This document shows positions 45,695-53,729 of a stretch of 64,000 bases of DNA, piece by piece. Each line of letters starts with the position of its first letter. Positions within the stretch are counted from its first letter, which is position 1. Location of the stretch: assembly GCA_022448525.1 (NCBI GenBank), contig JAKVCX010000005.1, forward strand, positions 139,540 through 203,539, written 5' to 3'. Source of the DNA: Tenacibaculum sp. (GTDB lineage Bacteria; Bacteroidota; Bacteroidia; Flavobacteriales; Flavobacteriaceae). Below the pieces are notes generated by a model. It had not been told where the DNA came from, did not search any database, and saw only the letters and a list, made by a program, of their open reading frames with translations. The translations under genes were made by a program, and so were the position numbers.

Positions 45695-46695
45695 TTCGAA
45701 TAGTACTTAAATCACGTCTTTATAAAGCTATTTTCTTTACTTCTTTAACTTTTCTAATTGGAATTGTTGGGTATTTAGTCTTATTCGGATATTCTTTTGT
45801 TGATGCGTTTTATATGACGGTGATTACCATAACTACTGTCGGATTTGGTGAAGTGCATCCTTTTACATCAGAGGAAAAAGTATTTACAATATTTTTAATT
45901 TTATCAAGCCTCTTTACTTTTGGATACGCAGTATCTTCTTTTTCGGAATATTTAATAAGTGGCGATTTTTTTGAACAACTTAAAATAAAGAGAGTGCAAA
46001 AACAAATTGAACAACTGGATGGTCACACTATTGTTTGTGGTTATGGTAGAAATGGAAAGCAAGCCTTGGCTAAATTAAAGAGTTATAAGCGAAAGGTTGT
46101 AATTATTGAGAAAGACAAGGAGTTGATCAAAGAATTAGATGAACAGGGTGTATTGAATGTGGAAGGTGATGGAACTTCAGATGAAACTTTATTAAAAGCA
46201 GGAATTAAAAAAGCAAAGTTTTTAATAACAGCTTTACCTTCTGATGCTGATAATTTATTTGTTGTTCTTACGGCAAATCAGCTGAATAAGCAATGCAAAA
46301 TTATAAGTAGGGCTAGTAAGGAAACTACATATAGTAAACTTAAAATTGCAGGTGCGAGTAACGTAATTATGCCAGACAAGTTAGGTGGAGCTCATATGGC
46401 ATCACTTGTTGTTACTCCAGATGTAATCGAATTTGTTGACCGTTTAACTATTGAGGGCGATACAACAGCAAATTTAGAAGACATAGAAATTAATGACTTA
46501 CCAAAAGAATATCTAAATAAAACAATCCTAGATTTAGACTTGAGAAGGAAAACCGGATGTACAGTTATTGGATATAAAACATCAGATAATGAGTACATTA
46601 TCAATCCAGAAGCTTCATTGAAACTAGAGGCAGGCGGGAATCTAATTGTACTCGGAAGACCTGAGCAAATCAACGAATTACGAGCGTTGTTTTAG
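45691..46695 (+). CDS. Two-TM potassium channel with RCK/TrkA domains
   Basis: 334 aa. Two transmembrane helices (about 12-33 and 60-85) flank a pore loop with the selectivity filter TTVGFGE (canonical TVGYGD). A cytoplasmic RCK_N/TrkA-N Rossmann domain (about 105-225) has the nucleotide-binding GYGRNGKQA motif and an acidic IIEKDKELI at the end of beta-2. A TrkA-C-type domain ends the protein (about 250-334). The plan resembles MthK/Kch-type ligand-gated K+ channels; the GFG filter is common in such bacterial channels and remains K+-selective. It is coupled to the upstream PspC-like gene by a 4-base overlap. Confidence 0.93.
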   Translation: MIRIVLKSRLYKAIFFTSLTFLIGIVGYLVLFGYSFVDAFYMTVITITTVGFGEVHPFTSEEKVFTIFLILSSLFTFGYAVSSFSEYLISGDFFEQLKIKRVQKQIEQLDGHTIVCGYGRNGKQALAKLKSYKRKVVIIEKDKELIKELDEQGVLNVEGDGTSDETLLKAGIKKAKFLITALPSDADNLFVVLTANQLNKQCKIISRASKETTYSKLKIAGASNVIMPDKLGGAHMASLVVTPDVIEFVDRLTIEGDTTANLEDIEINDLPKEYLNKTILDLDLRRKTGCTVIGYKTSDNEYIINPEASLKLEAGGNLIVLGRPEQINELRALF

Positions 46696-46793
46696 TACAG
46701 AAACATCAGTTTTAACTAGAAAAACTTGCCAAAAGGTCAGTTTTTTAAGATATTGCGCACCACTAATTCAAAAAAACTATTATTTACACTATT

Positions 46794-48371
46794 ATGAATA
46801 AAAAACTTTTAACGTTACTATTTGCTATAGTACCGATGTTAACCTTCGCTCAGGAGAAGGGTTTGGATCAAAAGATTGATGAAGCTTTTGGAAAAGCTAC
46901 AGGTTGGTTTGTTAACTTTATATTTTATCAAATTGATTTTGGTGGAGGTGTAAAAGTTTTTTGGGTATTATTCCCGTTAATTTTAGGAGCACTTTACTTT
47001 ACAATTTATTTCAAGTTTATCAATGTAAGAGGTATTGTTACATCGATTAATATTGTTAGAGGAAAATACGATGATCTTGATCATGACGATTCAAATGTTG
47101 ATTTAGCAGTTGCTGGAGATTCAACTCCAGGAGGAGATGCTATTGAAACAATTGCGGTTGAAAATCATGAGGGTGAAGTATCGCATTTCCAGGCCTTAAC
47201 GGCTGCATTATCTGCAACAGTTGGTCTTGGAAATATAGCAGGTGTTGCAATTGCGGTTTCTATTGGTGGTGCAGGGGCTACTTTTTGGATGATTGTTGCA
47301 GGTTTCCTAGGAATGGCATCTAAGTTTGTTGAATGTACATTAGGTGTTAAGTATAGAGATATTGAAAAAGATGGAACTGTTTATGGAGGACCAATGTATT
47401 ACCTAACAAAAGGATTAAAGAATAAAACTTTAGGTAAGGTCTTAGCAACTTTATTTGCAATTTTCGTAATTGGAGGTTCATTTGGAGGAGGTAACATGTT
47501 CCAAGTTAACCAAGCATTCCAATTAGTTGAGAATATTACTGGGGGAGAAGCATCTTTTTTACATGGTAAAGGATGGTTGTTTGGTTTAGTAATGGCTGTA
47601 TTAGTAGGAATTGTTATTATTGGTGGTATTAAGAAGATTGCTAAAGTTACAGATAAGATTGTTCCGTTTATGGTTGCGATTTATGTGTTAGCTTCATTAT
47701 TTGTAATATTAGCCAATTTTAGTATGATTGGAGATGCATTCGGACAAATAATTAGTGGAGCGTTTAGTCCGGAAGGTGTTGCTGGTGGTGCTATAGGTGT
47801 ATTAGTTCAAGGTTTCCGTCGTGCAGCATTTTCAAATGAAGCAGGAGTTGGTTCTGCCTCTATTGCTCACTCTGCAGTAAAAACGAAATATGCTGCTTCA
47901 GAAGGGATGGTTGCGTTGTTAGAACCATTTATTGATACAGTAGTAGTATGTACAATGACAGCTTTGGTTTTAATTATTACAGGAAATGTAACTTCTGCGA
48001 ATGCTGGATTAAATGATGCTCAGGCAATTTTATTAACTTCAGGAGCATTTGAGTCTGCGATTTCATGGTTCCCTTATGTATTAACTATAGCAGTTGTTTT
48101 ATTTGCTTTTAGTACTATGATTTCTTGGTCTTATTACGGTTTCCAAGGATGGGCTTTCCTATTCGGTAGAAGTAAAAAAATGGAATATATTTACAAAGTA
48201 ATTTTCTGTTTGTTTGTAATTATTGGAGCTGCAGCAAGTTTAGGATCTGTAATCGGATTCTCAGATGCAATGATTTTTGCAATGATGGTACCAAACATGA
48301 TTGGTATTGTAATGTTAGCTCCAAAAGTAAAAGATGAGTTAAAGAAATATATGAAAGCTATAAAAGGATAA
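46794..48371 (+). CDS. Sodium:alanine/glycine symporter (AGCS family)
   Basis: 525 aa. About ten membrane helices follow an N-terminal hydrophobic segment (MNKKLLTLLFAIVPMLTFAQ). Family signatures present: SHFQALTAALSATVGLGNIAGVAIAVSIGGAGATFWM near residue 135, KYRDIEKDGTVYGGPMYYL near 185, and RRAAFSNEAGVGSASIAHSA near 345. Such carriers import alanine or glycine with Na+. A roughly 70-residue insertion (about 80-130, acidic) lies between helices 1 and 2. The next gene begins 18 bases downstream, so read-through is likely. Confidence 0.95.
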   Translation: MNKKLLTLLFAIVPMLTFAQEKGLDQKIDEAFGKATGWFVNFIFYQIDFGGGVKVFWVLFPLILGALYFTIYFKFINVRGIVTSINIVRGKYDDLDHDDSNVDLAVAGDSTPGGDAIETIAVENHEGEVSHFQALTAALSATVGLGNIAGVAIAVSIGGAGATFWMIVAGFLGMASKFVECTLGVKYRDIEKDGTVYGGPMYYLTKGLKNKTLGKVLATLFAIFVIGGSFGGGNMFQVNQAFQLVENITGGEASFLHGKGWLFGLVMAVLVGIVIIGGIKKIAKVTDKIVPFMVAIYVLASLFVILANFSMIGDAFGQIISGAFSPEGVAGGAIGVLVQGFRRAAFSNEAGVGSASIAHSAVKTKYAASEGMVALLEPFIDTVVVCTMTALVLIITGNVTSANAGLNDAQAILLTSGAFESAISWFPYVLTIAVVLFAFSTMISWSYYGFQGWAFLFGRSKKMEYIYKVIFCLFVIIGAAASLGSVIGFSDAMIFAMMVPNMIGIVMLAPKVKDELKKYMKAIKG

Positions 48372-48389
48372 AATTTAGCTTTGAATAAT

Positions 48390-49265
48390 ATGAATAATTT
48401 CAAATCCCATTTCTGGTATACAAAAAGCCAAAGAAATGGGATTTTATTTTTAGTTGCACTAATTATTGTATTGCAACTAATTTATGTTTTTGCTGATTTT
48501 TCTTCTTCTAAAATAGAGAGTGTAAATACTGCGGAAATACTGGCTTTTGAAAAAGAAATAGATAGTTTAACAAAAATTGAATTAGAAAAAAGAAAACCTA
48601 AAATATTTCCATTTAATCCTAATTTTATCACGGATTTTAAAGGTTACCAACTAGGAATGTCCATCGAAGAAATTGATAGACTCCACGAATTTAGAAAGCA
48701 AAACAAGTACGTTAACTCAGAAAAAGAGTTTCAAAAAATTACGAAAGTATCCGATTCGCTTCTTAAAAGGATTTCTCCTTATTTTAAATTCCCTTCTTGG
48801 GTGAACAGTAAATCTAAAAAACAAAAGGCTTACTCTAGTAAATCTAAAGAAGAAATAAAGATTTCTACGAGTGACATAAATTTAGCGACTCAAAGTGATT
48901 TTAAAACGATCCGTGGTGTAGGGGAGAAGTTATCAGAAAGAATTATTAAGTATCGTTCTAAATTACAAGGTTTTTCTTTTAATGATCAGTTAAATGAAAT
49001 TTGGGGATTGGAGGATGAAGTTGTTAAAAGAGTCTTAAATGTTTTTGTAATTAAAGAGCAACCTGTGATTGAAAAAGTAAATGTAAACACAGCTAACTTC
49101 AAGCAGGTATTGGCGAATCCGTACATAGATTATGAGTTGTGTAAGAAAATTTTTGACTACAGAGATGAGGTTGCCGAGCTTCAAGATATTTCAGAATTAA
49201 GAAATATTAAAGATTTTCCTCAAAATAAATACCACAGAATAGTCTTATATTTGAAGGCAGAATAA
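48390..49265 (+). CDS. Membrane-tethered helix-hairpin-helix (ComEA-like) protein
   Basis: 291 aa from the ATG at 48390; a TTG 9 bases earlier is also in frame. One transmembrane helix at about 18-36 (NGILFLVALIIVLQLIYVFA), then three HhH-like modules: about 75-140 (GMSIEEIDRLHEFRK...ITKVSDSLLKRI), about 165-225 (INLATQSDFKTIRGVGEKLSERIIKYRSKLQGF) and about 230-290 (VNVNTANFKQVLANPYIDYELCKKIFDYRDEV). The second has the classic GVG hairpin for DNA-backbone contact; the third has lost it. ComEA binds incoming DNA during transformation. Here the function is unknown, but an envelope DNA-binding role is possible. It lies between the symporter and acyl-CoA dehydrogenase genes. Confidence 0.87.
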   Translation: MNNFKSHFWYTKSQRNGILFLVALIIVLQLIYVFADFSSSKIESVNTAEILAFEKEIDSLTKIELEKRKPKIFPFNPNFITDFKGYQLGMSIEEIDRLHEFRKQNKYVNSEKEFQKITKVSDSLLKRISPYFKFPSWVNSKSKKQKAYSSKSKEEIKISTSDINLATQSDFKTIRGVGEKLSERIIKYRSKLQGFSFNDQLNEIWGLEDEVVKRVLNVFVIKEQPVIEKVNVNTANFKQVLANPYIDYELCKKIFDYRDEVAELQDISELRNIKDFPQNKYHRIVLYLKAE

Positions 49266-49295
49266 ACAAACAACCAAAATTAAATTTTATACAGT

Positions 49296-50453
49296 ATGTA
49301 CTTTACTGAAGAGCATGATTTTTTTCGTAAAAGTTTTAGAGACTTTTTACAGAAGGAGGTAGTTCCACATATCGAGAAATGGGAAGAAACTGGAACAATT
49401 GATCGTTTCATTTGGGAGAAATTCGGAGAAATGGGATATTTCGGTTTAAATCAACCTGAAGAATATGGAGGGTTAAACCTTGATTTATTTTATACGGTAA
49501 TATTTCTTGAAGAATTACAAAGAATAAATTCAGGTGGTTTTGCTGCCGCAATGTGGGCACATGCTTATTTAGCAATGACACACTTAAATAAAGAAGGTGA
49601 CGAAAGAATAAAAAGAGAATATTTAACACCAAGTATCGAAGGAAAGATGATTGGGTGTTTGTGTATTACAGAACCTTTTGGAGGAAGTGACGTTGCAGGA
49701 ATGAGAACAACTGCAGTTAAGGATGGGGATACATACGTATTAAATGGATCAAAAACATTTATTACAAATGGAGTTTACTCGGATTATTTAATTGTAGCGG
49801 CTAAAACAAATCCTGATGATAAGCATAAAGGAATGAGTATTTTCTTAGTTGACAGAGATACTCCAGGTGTTTCTTCTACAAAATTGAATAAATTAGGATG
49901 GAGAGCTTCTGATACTGGAGAGATTGCTTTTGATAATGTTGTTATTCCGAAGGAAAACTTAATGGGTGAAGAAGGGAAAGGATTTCCTTACATTATGCAA
50001 CATTTCGCTTTAGAGCGTTTGGTAATGGGAGTTAATGCTCATGCAAGAGCTGAATATGCTGTTGAGTACGCAATTCAATATATGGATGAACGTGAGGCTT
50101 TTGGTAGAAAGATAAATAATTTCCAGGCTTTACGTCATAAAGTAGCTGAAATGGCTTCTAAAGTAGATATGTGTAAGGAATATAATTATTCTATCACAAA
50201 AAGACTAAATGACGGAATATATGTGGTGAAAGAAGCAAGTATGAGTAAATTGCTTTCGACGAAAATTGCAGATGAAGTTATTTATGATGCTTTACAGTTA
50301 TTAGGAGGTTATGGTTATATGGAGGATTATCCATTGGCAAGAATGTTTAGAGATAGCCGATTAGGACCTATTGGTGGAGGAACTTCTGAGATATTAAAAG
50401 AGATCATCGCGAAAATGGTGATTGATAAAAAAGAATATAAACCAGCAACATAA
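49296..50453 (+). CDS. Acyl-CoA dehydrogenase (isovaleryl-CoA/glutaryl-type)
   Basis: 385 aa, the normal size of this FAD enzyme family, which oxidises acyl-CoA at the alpha-beta carbons. FAD-contact motifs: CLCITEPFGGSDVAGMRTTA, FITNGVYSDYLIVAAKT and LQLLGGYGYMEDYPLARMFRDSR. The medium-chain catalytic Glu position reads IGGGTSEI, with Gly where MCAD has Glu. Instead Glu240 in HFALERLVM occupies the base position used by isovaleryl- and long-chain acyl-CoA dehydrogenases. So it should be active, with branched-chain or dicarboxylic specificity. A terminator follows. Confidence 0.95.
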   Translation: MYFTEEHDFFRKSFRDFLQKEVVPHIEKWEETGTIDRFIWEKFGEMGYFGLNQPEEYGGLNLDLFYTVIFLEELQRINSGGFAAAMWAHAYLAMTHLNKEGDERIKREYLTPSIEGKMIGCLCITEPFGGSDVAGMRTTAVKDGDTYVLNGSKTFITNGVYSDYLIVAAKTNPDDKHKGMSIFLVDRDTPGVSSTKLNKLGWRASDTGEIAFDNVVIPKENLMGEEGKGFPYIMQHFALERLVMGVNAHARAEYAVEYAIQYMDEREAFGRKINNFQALRHKVAEMASKVDMCKEYNYSITKRLNDGIYVVKEASMSKLLSTKIADEVIYDALQLLGGYGYMEDYPLARMFRDSRLGPIGGGTSEILKEIIAKMVIDKKEYKPAT

Positions 50454-50477
50454 ATTTGGTTTCTATATAATTTAGAG

Positions 50478-50508
50478 AATGAGAATCTTTTTGGGTTCTC
50501 ATTTTTTT
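50478..50508 (+). terminator. Rho-independent terminator after acyl-CoA dehydrogenase
   Basis: AATGAGAA (50478-50485) pairs with TTCTCATT (50496-50503), extended by T-G and C-G pairs, then a run of eight T. Confidence 0.85.
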
Positions 50509-50556
50509 TATGCTAAATTTTGATGTTTTTTGTTGTTAAATAATCAATTTATTAAC

Positions 50557-50590
50557 ACGAAATCGATTTCGTTTCTACACCGATTTCGTT
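50557..50590 (+). promoter_or_regulatory. Palindromic operator candidate with repeated half-site upstream of alpha-amylase
   Basis: ACGAAATCGATTTCGT (50557-50572) is a perfect 16-base palindrome with a central CpG, the shape of LacI-family operators. The half-site CGATTTCGTT (50564-50573) recurs at 50581-50590, 17 bases on. It lies 66 bases before the amylase start codon and sits in otherwise very AT-rich DNA, so it stands out. Confidence 0.6.
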
Positions 50591-50638
50591 GTTCGGTTTT
50601 CAATGTATAACTTCACTAAAACCAAAAACTTATTTAAG

Positions 50639-52015
50639 ATGAAAACCTTTCAAAAATTATTAATGATCATTCTGTTTATCCATTATTCTTGTTCGGACGA
50701 GACCGTAGTTCAAAGTAATGAAGAAACTGGAAAAACGGATTTAAATGAAAGCGTAGCTTCCAGAGGTAGTTTAAAGCAAATTGGAACTGGTGTTATGATG
50801 CAGGCTTTCTATTGGGATGTCCCTGCTGGAGGAACCTGGTGGCAAGTTGTAGAAGGAAAAGTACAGGATTGGAGTAACGCCGGAATTGATGCAATTTGGC
50901 TACCACCAGTGTCAAAAGCACAAAATGGGGCTTTTTCAATGGGATATGATCCTTTTGATTATTATGATTTCGGACAGTATGATCAGATGGGAAGTACAGA
51001 AACAAGATTCGGGTCTAAAACTGAGCTAGAAAGTTTGATTAGTGAAGCCCATAATGCTCGATTAAGTGTTATTGCCGATATTGTAATTAATCATAACAGT
51101 GGAGGAGATCTAGAGCCAAATCCATATACCGGGACTCCCTATTATACAGACTTTAATCCTCTTTCAGGGAAGTTTTACAGAAGTAACGCGGATTTTCATC
51201 CAAATGCAACTTGTAATAGTGATTCTGGAGTGTTTGGTGGTTTTCCAGATTTAAGTCATTGTCAACCTTACGTGCAAGATTGGTTGTGGAAAAGAGAAGA
51301 ATCTGTTGCTAAGTATTATAAAAATGTAATGGGATTTGATGGATGGAGATTTGACTATGTTAAAGGATTCGCACCTTGGGTTGTACGAGAATGGAACAAT
51401 TCAGTAGGAGGATTTTCTGTGGGAGAATATTGGGATGGTAATGCAGGAACACTAGATTGGTGGTCAGGAGAAGCTCAAGCTTCAGCTTTTGACTTTGCGT
51501 GTTATTATAGAATGCGAGATGCTTTTATGGGGAATAATTTAAATAGATTAAACGATGATATGCTGTGGAAAAGAAATTCTTCAAAAGCAGTTACATTCGT
51601 TGCGAACCATGATACAGACGAAATTATTAACAATAAATTATTAGCTTATGCTTACATCTTAACTCATGAAGGGTATCCAACTATTTTCTATAGAGATTAT
51701 GAAGAATGGCTAAGTAAAGAACGTTTGAATAATTTGATTTGGATTCATAATAACTTGGCAGCAGGATCTACTAATGTGCTATATACGGATAATGATGAGT
51801 ACGTAGCTAAAAGAAATGGTTACAATAATGCTGGATTAGTGGTGTATATCAATAACTCAAATAATTGGCAAGAACGTTGGGTTGAAACTAATTGGTCAAA
51901 CACAAGGATTAAAGATTACACTGGTAATTCGAACTGGGAACCAGTTACACAAGGTGGTAAATGGGTTAAGATTCAAGTTCCACCAAAGAGTTATACTGTA
52001 TGGGCTCCTAAATAA
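50639..52015 (+). CDS. Alpha-amylase lipoprotein, GH13_7-like (Thermococcales-type)
   Basis: 458 aa from ATG 50639, which gives the lipoprotein signal MKTFQKLLMIILFIHYSC with Cys18; a farther ATG at 50603 would bury it. A GH13 (beta/alpha)8 barrel: MQAFYWDVPAGGTWWQ, IWLPPVSKAQNG, DIVINHNSGGDLEPNP, GWRFDYVKG with nucleophile Asp239, VGEYWD with acid/base Glu263, and VANHDTD with Asp325. A C-terminal antiparallel beta domain follows. The wording and spacing match, as I recall them, the extracellular amylase of Pyrococcus, including the Asp-Glu gap of 24 residues; GH13_7 is otherwise archaeal or plant-like. It hydrolyses starch-type alpha-1,4-glucans at the cell surface. No SusC/D pair is nearby; a LacI-like operator candidate lies upstream. 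Confidence 0.95.
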   Translation: MKTFQKLLMIILFIHYSCSDETVVQSNEETGKTDLNESVASRGSLKQIGTGVMMQAFYWDVPAGGTWWQVVEGKVQDWSNAGIDAIWLPPVSKAQNGAFSMGYDPFDYYDFGQYDQMGSTETRFGSKTELESLISEAHNARLSVIADIVINHNSGGDLEPNPYTGTPYYTDFNPLSGKFYRSNADFHPNATCNSDSGVFGGFPDLSHCQPYVQDWLWKREESVAKYYKNVMGFDGWRFDYVKGFAPWVVREWNNSVGGFSVGEYWDGNAGTLDWWSGEAQASAFDFACYYRMRDAFMGNNLNRLNDDMLWKRNSSKAVTFVANHDTDEIINNKLLAYAYILTHEGYPTIFYRDYEEWLSKERLNNLIWIHNNLAAGSTNVLYTDNDEYVAKRNGYNNAGLVVYINNSNNWQERWVETNWSNTRIKDYTGNSNWEPVTQGGKWVKIQVPPKSYTVWAPK

Positions 52016-52049
52016 AAGTTCAATTAATAGGAGTATAAATATTAATGTG

Positions 52050-52057
52050 TATCTTTG
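52050..52057 (+). promoter_or_regulatory. -7 element upstream of rpsU
   Basis: TATCTTTG, matching TAnnTTTG, about 100 bases before the rpsU start. No clear TTG at -33. The leader from about 52064 would contain the strong SD. Confidence 0.5.
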
Positions 52058-52139
52058 CACCCCGATAAAAAACTTAAAATCATTATTTACAGCTGTTTAG
52101 TCATTTTGTGAATAATCAAAATATAGAGAATACATATGG

Positions 52140-52147
52140 AAGGAGGT
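52140..52147 (+). promoter_or_regulatory. Consensus Shine-Dalgarno of rpsU
   Basis: AAGGAGGT, eight bases complementary to the 16S anti-SD, with an 8-base spacer to the ATG at 52156. This is striking because other genes in the window, ribosomal-protein genes included, have no SD. It is known that in Bacteroidota bS21 helps hide the anti-SD and that rpsU often keeps a strong SD, consistent with autoregulation. Confidence 0.85.
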
Positions 52148-52155
52148 GCAAAAAC

Positions 52156-52353
52156 ATGTTAATTATTCCAGTAAAAGAAGGTGAGAATATTGATAGAGCT
52201 TTAAAACGTTATAAGCGTAAATTCGATCGTACTAAGACAATGAGGAAGTTACGTGCACGTAAGCAATTTACTAAGCCATCTGTAGCGAAAAGAGCTCAAA
52301 AGATTAAAGCTTCTTATGTACAAAGTTTAAGAACACAAGAAGAAGTAGGATAG
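52156..52353 (+). CDS. rpsU: 30S ribosomal protein bS21
   Basis: 65 aa: MLIIPVKEGENIDRALKRYKRKFDRTKTMRKLRARKQF and a basic C-terminal tail, all typical of Bacteroidota bS21. It sits at the 30S platform near the 16S 3' end. The start is fixed by the SD 8 bases before the ATG; the frame is open to a GTG at 52108, but that extension is not family-like. A strong terminator follows 27 bases after the stop, before xerC. The SD dependence suggests feedback: low bS21 leaves the anti-SD free, which favours this gene. Confidence 0.95.
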   Translation: MLIIPVKEGENIDRALKRYKRKFDRTKTMRKLRARKQFTKPSVAKRAQKIKASYVQSLRTQEEVG

Positions 52354-52380
52354 ACATCCGAGAATTCTTAAGACTAATAT

Positions 52381-52416
52381 AGACAGCCCTTGCATAAAGC
52401 AAGGGCTGTCTTTTTA
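52381..52416 (+). terminator. Rho-independent terminator after rpsU
   Basis: AGACAGCCCTTGC (52381-52393) and GCAAGGGCTGTCT (52399-52411) form a perfect 13-base GC-rich stem with loop ATAAA and a T-run. It directly precedes the xerC start and may leave only read-through or a separate promoter for xerC-hpf. Confidence 0.9.
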
Positions 52417-52431
52417 TTATATTTACACTCT

Positions 52432-53319
52432 ATGCATATTGAGTCTTTTTTAGAATATTTAGTACATGAAAGAAACTACTCTCTAAATACAGTGAAAGCT
52501 TACAGAGTAGATTTAGAGGCGTTGGCAAGTTTTTGCTCCAGTATATACCAACTTGATTCAATTGATAAACTCGAATACAATATCATTAGGAGTTGGATTG
52601 TAAAGCTTGTGGAGTCGAATGTTTCTAATAGATCTGTTAATAGAAAAGTCAGTTCTCTAAAAAGTTATTACAAATATTTACAAGAAATCGAAGTAATTTC
52701 GATTAACCCTCTATCAAAGCATAAATCTCTAAAGACAAATAAGGAACCACAAATTCCTTTTAGTATGAAAGAGGTTAGAGAGGTACTTATGAATTTAGAG
52801 GAAGAGAATTTTGAAACTGTTCGAGACAAATTAATAATTGATATGCTTTTTTCAACGGGAATTAGACGCATTGAGTTAATTAATTTGAAAGAAATAGATA
52901 TAAATATAAGTTTAAAGAACGCTAAAGTTTTAGGTAAAAGAAATAAAGAACGATTAGTACCGCTATTATCTGAAACAATTCGAGTTATAGAAAAGTATTT
53001 ATCTTTTAAAAAAGAATTGAACTTAGATAATGAATTTCTATTGGTAACATCCAAAGGGAATAAAATATATGAAACACTTGTTTATCGAGTAATAAATTCT
53101 TACTTTAGTAAGGTCTCCGCCAAAGTAAAATGTAGTCCCCACATACTTAGACATACTTTTGCTACAGAATTACTCAACAAAGGAGCTGATTTAAATTCGG
53201 TTAAAGAATTACTAGGACATTCAAGTTTAGCCTCAACCCAAGTTTATACTCATAATAACTTGGAACAATTAAAACAAGTGTTTAATAGCGCTCATCCTAG
53301 GAGCCAAAAAAAAGATTGA
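52432..53319 (+). CDS. xerC: Tyrosine recombinase XerC-like
   Basis: 295 aa from ATG 52432 (MHIESFLEYLVHERN). The frame extends back to a TTG inside the rpsU terminator, which is rejected. An N-terminal SAM-like DNA-binding domain (about 1-85: SLNTVKAYRVDLEAL, NRKVSSLKSYYKYL) and a catalytic domain with Arg in STGIRRIEL, Lys in GKRNKERLVPL, HxxR in PHILRHTFATELL, His in LLGHSSL and the nucleophile Tyr in TQVYTHNN. The active set is complete. Length and site fit the Xer group that resolves chromosome dimers at dif, and the rpsU-xer-hpf order is typical for flavobacteria, so it is a housekeeping gene rather than a phage integrase. No dif-like site was identified here. Confidence 0.92.
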   Translation: MHIESFLEYLVHERNYSLNTVKAYRVDLEALASFCSSIYQLDSIDKLEYNIIRSWIVKLVESNVSNRSVNRKVSSLKSYYKYLQEIEVISINPLSKHKSLKTNKEPQIPFSMKEVREVLMNLEEENFETVRDKLIIDMLFSTGIRRIELINLKEIDINISLKNAKVLGKRNKERLVPLLSETIRVIEKYLSFKKELNLDNEFLLVTSKGNKIYETLVYRVINSYFSKVSAKVKCSPHILRHTFATELLNKGADLNSVKELLGHSSLASTQVYTHNNLEQLKQVFNSAHPRSQKKD

Positions 53320-53324
53320 AAATT

Positions 53325-53633
53325 ATGAAGGTATTCACACAATCTGTAAATTTCAAAGCTGACATTGATTTAGTAAAGTTTATTGAAAAAAAAGTTGGGA
53401 ACTTGGACAAGTTTCATGACAAGATCGTAGATGCTGAAGTTTTTATGAAGGTTCAAAAAACAAGTGACAAAGAAAATAAAGTAACAGAAGTAAAAATAAA
53501 TATTCCCGGAAATGAATTAATTGTCAAAAAGACAACAAAAACCTTTGAAGAAGGCGTAAGTCTTGGGGTTGAGTCTTTAAAAAGACAGTTAAGAAAGTCT
53601 AAAGAGAAACAAAGAGATGTTTTAGTTTCATAA
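53325..53633 (+). CDS. hpf: Ribosome hibernation-promoting factor, short form
   Basis: 102 aa from ATG 53325 (MKVFTQSVNFKAD); an in-frame TTG 9 bases earlier is less likely. It has the HPF/YfiA S30AE beta-alpha-beta-beta-beta-alpha pattern: LVKFIEKKVGNLDKFHDKIVDAEVFMKV, KVTEVKINIPGNELIVKKTTKTFEEGVSLGVESLKRQLRKSKEK. It lacks the C-terminal dimerisation domain of long HPF. It binds the 30S decoding channel to store ribosomes when growth slows. It lies 5 bases after xerC, so it is transcribed with it. Confidence 0.92.
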   Translation: MKVFTQSVNFKADIDLVKFIEKKVGNLDKFHDKIVDAEVFMKVQKTSDKENKVTEVKINIPGNELIVKKTTKTFEEGVSLGVESLKRQLRKSKEKQRDVLVS

Positions 53634-53681
53634 AACAAGAAAAAAAACATAAAAAAGTTTTACATATTCGAAATTACTTTT

Positions 53682-53689
53682 TACATTTG
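53682..53689 (+). promoter_or_regulatory. -7 element of the tRNA-tuf operon
   Basis: TACATTTG, matching TAnnTTTG, 40 bases before the first tRNA. A TTT at about -33 (53658-53660) is the best upstream element. It probably drives the four tRNA genes and tuf. Confidence 0.6.
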
Positions 53690-53729
53690 CAGTCCGTTAG
53701 AAATAACGGATTGTTTTTTTATGGCAAAA

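Noticed and set aside
52668..53054. Minus-strand frame of 128 aa within xerC
   Set aside because: Shadow of the real coding strand; xerC has complete catalytic residues.
52432..53319. Reading the tyrosine recombinase as a phage or integron integrase with nearby attachment sites
   Set aside because: Length, complete Xer-like sequence and the conserved rpsU-xerC-hpf order indicate a housekeeping XerC; no flanking direct repeats at the tRNA genes were seen.
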